A stretch of DNA of 64,000 nt from Glaciihabitans arcticus (GTDB lineage Bacteria > Actinomycetota > Actinomycetes > Actinomycetales > Microbacteriaceae), in the NCBI RefSeq assembly GCF_004310685.1, contig NZ_SISG01000001.1, positions 2,604,001-2,668,000 of the forward strand, given 5' to 3'. The notes beneath the pieces are model-generated. The model was not told the origin of the DNA. It saw only the letters and a list, made by a program, of their open reading frames with translations, and did not search any database. The first letter of the stretch is position 1; each line of letters begins with the position of its first letter. Positions 59,856 through 64,000 of the stretch are shown one piece after another. The position numbers and the translations under genes were made by a program.

Positions 59856-61019
59856 ATGTCCTTTCCTCACGGCTTTCTCTGGGGGGCGTCCACCGCGGCG
59901 CACCAGGTCGAGGGCAACAACACCACGAGCGACTGGTGGGCTCGCGAGCACGGGCGCCTCGAGAACTCGGCGCGGGTCAGCGAGCCGAGCGGCGACGCGG
60001 CCGACAGCTATCACCGGTATCCCGATGACATGCGGCTGTTGCGGGATGCCGGCCTCACGAGTTACCGCTTCAGCCTCGAATGGGCGCGCATCGAACCCGA
60101 GCGCGGCTTCGTGTCTCGCGCGCAGCTCGACCACTACCGGCGGATGATCGACACCGCGCGGGATCTCGGGCTCACGCCGATGGTCACCCTGCACCACTTC
60201 ACCAACCCTCTCTGGTTCGCGCAGGAGATCGGCTGGGGCAACCCGCTCTCGGTCGACGCGTTCGCGCGCTTCACGCAGACCGTGCTGCCGATCCTCACCG
60301 ACGTCGAGCTCGTCTGCACGATCAACGAGCCGAATATGGTCGCGACGATCATGGCCGACTCGAACAACTCATTCAGCGGAACGGGCCTGCCGCCCGGTGA
60401 CCCGACCATTACCGAACACCTCATCTCGGCACACCAGTTCTCGGTCGCGATCCTGCGCAGCGCGGGCAAGAAAGCCGGCTGGTCGATCGCGACGCAGGAC
60501 TTCCAGGGCGAGCCCGGCTTCGAGCAGGCGGCGGAGGACTTCGGTCGGTCGCGAGAAGATGTGTTCCTCGACGCCTCGTCGGGCGACGACTGGGTCGGCA
60601 TCCAGGCCTACACACGCACCCGGATCGGTGCCGACGGGCCGGTGCCTCTCGCTCCGGACGTCGAGACGACCCTTACCGGGTGGGAGTACTACCCGAAAGC
60701 ACTCGAAGACGGGATCCGTCGATCGTGGGAGCGCAACGGCACCCCGATCTACGTTACCGAGAACGGCATGGCGACGGCGGATGACGCTCGACGCATCGAC
60801 TACACCCGCGGCGCGCTCGAGGGCGTCTCGCGGGCTATGGCCGACGGCATCGACGTGCGCGGCTACCTGCACTGGAGCCTGCTCGACAACTACGAGTGGG
60901 GCAGCTACGCGCCGACGTTCGGCCTGATCGGGTGGGACCGTGAGACGTTCGAGCGTCATCCCAAGCCATCACTGGGCTGGCTCGGCGAGGTCGCGCGTCG
61001 GAACGGGCTCGGCAACTAG
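59856..61019 (+). CDS. GH1 beta-glycosidase (short form)
   Basis: A 387-aa enzyme. GH1 landmarks are FLWGASTAAHQVEG, acid/base Glu158 in TINEPN, nucleophile Glu302 in YVTENGMA, and LHWSLLDNYEW near the end. It is shorter than the usual 440-480 residues. The start follows AAGGAG at 59845-59850; the GTG at 59850 is inside that site. No signal peptide is seen, so it hydrolyses imported beta-glycosides in the cytoplasm. It is the last gene of the operon. Confidence 0.93.
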   Translation: MSFPHGFLWGASTAAHQVEGNNTTSDWWAREHGRLENSARVSEPSGDAADSYHRYPDDMRLLRDAGLTSYRFSLEWARIEPERGFVSRAQLDHYRRMIDTARDLGLTPMVTLHHFTNPLWFAQEIGWGNPLSVDAFARFTQTVLPILTDVELVCTINEPNMVATIMADSNNSFSGTGLPPGDPTITEHLISAHQFSVAILRSAGKKAGWSIATQDFQGEPGFEQAAEDFGRSREDVFLDASSGDDWVGIQAYTRTRIGADGPVPLAPDVETTLTGWEYYPKALEDGIRRSWERNGTPIYVTENGMATADDARRIDYTRGALEGVSRAMADGIDVRGYLHWSLLDNYEWGSYAPTFGLIGWDRETFERHPKPSLGWLGEVARRNGLGN

Positions 61020-61034
61020 CCGAGTCGAGATGCG

Positions 61035-63908
61035 TTAGGCGGTCTTGCGGCGGCCGATCAGCAGCGCCGCGCCGAGCGCGAGCAGCAGGGCGCTGACGCT
61101 CAGCGGCACGAACGGGTCGGTGCCGGTGGTGACCAGGTCGCCTCCGGGCACTGCAACCGCGGTCGGAGCCACGGCGGTGACCGTTGTGGTGTTGGTCGCG
61201 GTAGTGCCGAGGATCGTGAAGGTGATCGTCGCGGTCCCTGCCGTGGTGCTCCTGAAGCGGGCGCTGTAGGTTCCGTCGCCGTTGTCGATCACCGGGGTGA
61301 AGGTCGCGGCGAGCAGTGCCGAGCGGCCCGTGGCAAAGGTCGAGGTGATCGTGACGGGGCCGGCGCTCGCCGTCAGCGGCGCTCCGGTCGAGTCGCGGGC
61401 GACGATCGTGATCGTTGCGGCATCGACCCCGTCGGCCACGATCTCAGCCGAGTCCGACGTGATGGTCGAGGTCGTGGCATCCGCTGGGCGCGGGATGACG
61501 GCCACGGTGACCGTGCTCGTGCCTGCTGCGCCGGCGAGCGCGAAGCTCACCGTCGCGCGGCCCACCGATGTCGCCGTGAGGGTCGCAGTGTAAGTGCCGT
61601 CGCCGTTGTCGGTCACGGCGCTCAGGGTGCCGAAGCTGGAGTTCGCGGTCACGGTTCCCGCGGACGTGGTGACCGCCGCGCCGGTTGCGTCGCGGGCCGT
61701 GATCGTGATGATCGCGGAGTCGGTGCCATCGGCGACGATCGACGTGGAGTCGGACGAGATCGTCGAGTCGACCGCGGTAGCGGGGCGTGCCGTGACGGTG
61801 ACAGCGACGGTGTTCGGGCTGGCAGCGCCGGCGATTGCGAAGCCGACCGTGGCGGTTCCGGGCGCAGCGGCGGTGAGGGTGGCCGTGTAGGTGCCATCGT
61901 TGTTGTCGGTGACGGCGCTCAGGGCTCCGAGGGTTGACGTCGCAGTGACGGTACCGGCGGATGACGTCAGCGGCGTGCCGTCGCGGTCTCGCGTCGTGAT
62001 CGTGATCGTCGCGGTCGCCACGGTGTCGGCGACGATGCTCGTCACGTCGGAGGTGATGGTCGACAACGTCGGAACGGCGACGCGTGGGGTGACCGTGATC
62101 GCCACGGTGTTAGCACCCGTCGTGCCGGCGATGGTGAAGCTCACCGTCGCGGTGCCGGGGGCAGCCGAGGTCAGGGTCGCGGTGTAGGTGCCGTCGCCGT
62201 TATCGGTCACGGCGCTCAGGGTGCCGAGCGTCGAACTCGCGGTGACGATACCCGCGGATGTGCCCGTCGGATCCCCCAGGTTGTTGCGCGCGGTGATGGT
62301 GACTGTCGCGGTCTCGTCACCGTCGGCGACGATCGTGGTCACGTCGGAGGCGATCGTCGAGTCGGCGGCCGTGGCGGGGCGGGGAGCGAAGGTGACGGCG
62401 GTGGCGCCGATCGAGCCCGCGGTGATCCTGCCCGTCACACCGAAGGTCCCGACGGTCGTGCTGGTGGCGGTGACGGAACACGAGCCGTCCGTGCCCGTCA
62501 CGCAGGTTACGGATGAGAGTGTGACATCCCGGCCCGTCGCGATTGTCACGGTCGCGCCGACCGCAGGGTTGCCGAGGTCGTTGCGCACAGTCGCGGTGAT
62601 CGTGTTCTGCTGCACGCCGTCGGCGACGACCGTGCCCGTGGTCGTGGCGGTTATCGAACCGCCCGCGGTAACGGGGACGGCGGCGCGCACCGTGTACCCG
62701 CGCCACTTACCGCCCGAGATCGGGAAGGTCGCCGCGAAGGCCGGGTCGTAGTCGACGATGATGGCGGGATTGCGGCCCAGCGATGAGGTGCTGAGTGTTC
62801 CGTCGGAGAACGTGGTGGGTGCGGGACCGAGGAACCTCACGTTGCTCAGGAACGTGCCGTTGGTGTCGAACGCGTTGGCACCGATGCTGGTGACGCCTGC
62901 CGGGATGGTCACAGAGGCCAGTCGTGAGGAATTGAAGGCGGAGGTCCCGACCGACGTCACCGAACTGGGAATCGTCACGCTCGTCATCGGGCTGAAGCGG
63001 AAGGCATAGCCGGGGATCGAGACGAGAGTGTCGGGCAGGCTGAGCGAAGTGATCACATTGTGGTCGAACGCCGCGAGACCGAAGGTGGAGACTCCGCGCC
63101 CGATCGTCAGGGACTGGATCGCGTTGCGGTCGAAGGCATAGTCGGCGATGAAGGTCACGGTGTCGGGGATCACCATGGACGTGAGCTGGTTGCTGTCGAA
63201 TGCGGAGTACCCGATTGACGTGATGTGCGGCGGGATGGTGAAGCTCGTGAGACTGTTCGTACGAAAGGCGTAATCCGGAATCGCGGTTATACCGGTGCCG
63301 ATGGTCAGCGACGTCAGCAGATTGTTGGAGAACGCGTACGTTCCGAGGCTCGTGACGCGGTTGGGGATGTCGAGGCTCGTGATGCGGTTGCTGGCAAACG
63401 CATTGATTCCGATGGAGGTGACGTTTGCGGGAACCGCGAACGAGGGCAGCTGGTTGTTGGAGAACGCGCCCTCCGGGATCCCCGTGATTGCGGTGCCGAT
63501 GGTCAACGAGGTGAGGCGGTTGCTCCGGAAGGCGTTCACGCCGAGGCTCGTCACCGAGTCCGGAATGACAAGAGACGTTATGTAGTTGGTCTGGAACGCG
63601 CCCGCGCCGATCGAAGTGACCGTCGAGGGGATGCTCACCGAGGCGATGAACTTAGTGCTGAATGCATTGGCGCCGATGGACGTGACGGTGTACGTGTTCG
63701 TGCCGAAGGTCACGGTGGGTGGGATGACCACCGCGCTGTTTGCCGCCCCGAAATATCCGGTCACCGACGCGGTGAGGTTGGTGACGTTGAGCGTGTAGTC
63801 GACACGGTTCGCGTCCTGGACGGCGGCGGCCGGCGTCGCGATGGCGACGGATGCGGCGACGAGGATCGTCGCGATGGACAGGCGGAGCAGAGCGGCGGCG
63901 GGGCGCAT
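61035..63908 (-). CDS. LPxTG-like anchored surface protein with BspA LRR and Ig-like repeats
   Basis: A 957-aa secreted protein. Signal peptide: MRPAAALLRLSIATILVAAS with cleavage near ATPAAA. Residues 61-355 are about 13 BspA-type leucine-rich repeats of 22 aa (VTSIGxxAFxxN pattern). Residues about 400-910 hold one diverged and four close invasin/Ig-like units of about 99 aa (ADGxxxATITITARD, TDNGDGTYTATLT). The C-terminus has LVTTG (925-929), a hydrophobic helix and RRK, a sortase sorting signal. The start is taken at 63908; ATG 63938 or GTG 63980 would lengthen the n-region. It may mediate adhesion. Confidence 0.88.
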   Translation of the reverse strand: MRPAAALLRLSIATILVAASVAIATPAAAVQDANRVDYTLNVTNLTASVTGYFGAANSAVVIPPTVTFGTNTYTVTSIGANAFSTKFIASVSIPSTVTSIGAGAFQTNYITSLVIPDSVTSLGVNAFRSNRLTSLTIGTAITGIPEGAFSNNQLPSFAVPANVTSIGINAFASNRITSLDIPNRVTSLGTYAFSNNLLTSLTIGTGITAIPDYAFRTNSLTSFTIPPHITSIGYSAFDSNQLTSMVIPDTVTFIADYAFDRNAIQSLTIGRGVSTFGLAAFDHNVITSLSLPDTLVSIPGYAFRFSPMTSVTIPSSVTSVGTSAFNSSRLASVTIPAGVTSIGANAFDTNGTFLSNVRFLGPAPTTFSDGTLSTSSLGRNPAIIVDYDPAFAATFPISGGKWRGYTVRAAVPVTAGGSITATTTGTVVADGVQQNTITATVRNDLGNPAVGATVTIATGRDVTLSSVTCVTGTDGSCSVTATSTTVGTFGVTGRITAGSIGATAVTFAPRPATAADSTIASDVTTIVADGDETATVTITARNNLGDPTGTSAGIVTASSTLGTLSAVTDNGDGTYTATLTSAAPGTATVSFTIAGTTGANTVAITVTPRVAVPTLSTITSDVTSIVADTVATATITITTRDRDGTPLTSSAGTVTATSTLGALSAVTDNNDGTYTATLTAAAPGTATVGFAIAGAASPNTVAVTVTARPATAVDSTISSDSTSIVADGTDSAIITITARDATGAAVTTSAGTVTANSSFGTLSAVTDNGDGTYTATLTATSVGRATVSFALAGAAGTSTVTVAVIPRPADATTSTITSDSAEIVADGVDAATITIVARDSTGAPLTASAGPVTITSTFATGRSALLAATFTPVIDNGDGTYSARFRSTTAGTATITFTILGTTATNTTTVTAVAPTAVAVPGGDLVTTGTDPFVPLSVSALLLALGAALLIGRRKTA
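61170..62362 (-). repeat. Four tandem Ig-like units of about 297 bp in the surface protein gene
   Basis: The 297-bp period is exact between at least three unit boundaries, and the third-position pattern is preserved enough to leave antisense frames open. Such similarity at DNA level suggests recent duplication or homogenisation of units, so unit number may vary between strains. Confidence 0.8.
62844..63728 (-). repeat. BspA-type LRR array, 22-aa (66-bp) repeats
   Basis: About 13 repeats run from the VIPPTVTFG start to the ANAFDTNGTF end. The consensus is IPxxVTSIGxxAFxxNxLTSL. Bacterial LRR_5/BspA repeats form a solenoid used in adhesion. Confidence 0.85.
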
Positions 63909-64000
63909 GAAATTCTTTCGATCGGGTAGAGCGAACATTCCCGCGGATGGGTTCACGGGGGAGCGAAGTCGTTTCGACACTATCCGTCGGTTGTCTTTTT

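Noticed and set aside
61282-62751. Tandem plus-strand frames of about 98 codons
   Set aside because: They are antisense shadows of the 297-bp Ig-like repeats. No start-site signals are present, and the minus strand is the clear coding one.
62844-63728. CRISPR-like regular repeats
   Set aside because: The 66-bp period comes from protein repeats that diverge at third positions. There are no identical direct repeats with unique spacers and no cas genes.
1-64000. tRNA genes or riboswitches in intergenic gaps
   Set aside because: I looked for the T-loop GGTTCGA pattern and for cloverleaf pairing in the larger gaps and saw none. No known riboswitch core was recognised. A covariance-model scan would settle this.

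Overview
The window looks like chromosomal DNA of a high-GC actinobacterium, most likely a member of the Microbacteriaceae. The evidence is GC-rich codons with frequent GTG starts, a NucS mismatch endonuclease in place of MutS/MutL, a coproporphyrin-dependent haem pathway with HemQ, a RamB-type regulator beside the glyoxylate genes, an ECF42 sigma factor with a DGPF protein, and an LxxTG cell-wall anchor. The genus cannot be fixed from the sequence alone. I see no tRNA, rRNA, CRISPR array, insertion sequence, prophage or plasmid function, so this reads as core plus ordinary accessory chromosome.

Layout. 0-8.5 kb: the end of a zinc-ribbon protein, a PLD-like protein, a HAD phosphatase, a divergent HxlR/DoxX pair, NucS with an MFS exporter opposite a LacI regulator, an M13 peptidase and a beta-lactamase-fold protein. 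8.8-11 kb: a small envelope operon (YtxH, holin-X-like, DUF3618) and an SGNH-GAF fusion. 11-24.4 kb: hemA opposite hemE-cgoX, then hemQ-hemH-hemC-hemB-hemL and hemD. Together these cover every step from glutamyl-tRNA to haem. The haem run is split by a 3.8-kb Asp23/Gls24 envelope-stress module in which a sigma factor operon faces an Asp23-DUF2273-AmaP-CsbD operon.

24.4-37.6 kb: DUF1304, an AcuI-like reductase, the DGPF/ECF42 pair, phosphofructokinase, TrhO with a GH114 lipoprotein, an AlkA-type glycosylase, a thioesterase, two flavoproteins and three regulators. 37.6-46.2 kb: a LysR regulator opposite a long PutA, a cystine-type ABC transporter, an aldo-keto reductase, and a GntR/membrane-protein pair behind a clear operator. 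46.2-54.5 kb: RamB opposite aceA-aceB, Lrp opposite an arginine hydrolase-rocD pair, and TerC. 54.5-64 kb: kynureninase, an F420/PPOX protein, a TetR-controlled sugar ABC transporter with a GH1 beta-glycosidase, and a large BspA-LRR/Ig-like surface protein.

How the genes connect. Arginine (probably to ornithine) and proline catabolism meet at glutamate semialdehyde, made by RocD and oxidised by the PutA aldehyde dehydrogenase domain. AceA and AceB form the glyoxylate shunt under a probable RamB. Haem genes within each block are translationally coupled by 1-4 bp overlaps. The least described parts are the sigma/Asp23 module, including an Asp23 protein with an anti-sigma-like N-terminus, and the 17-bp hemA/hemE promoter region where both transcripts appear leaderless. 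Three copies of an approximately 90-bp palindromic repeat and several long hairpins sit at gene ends.
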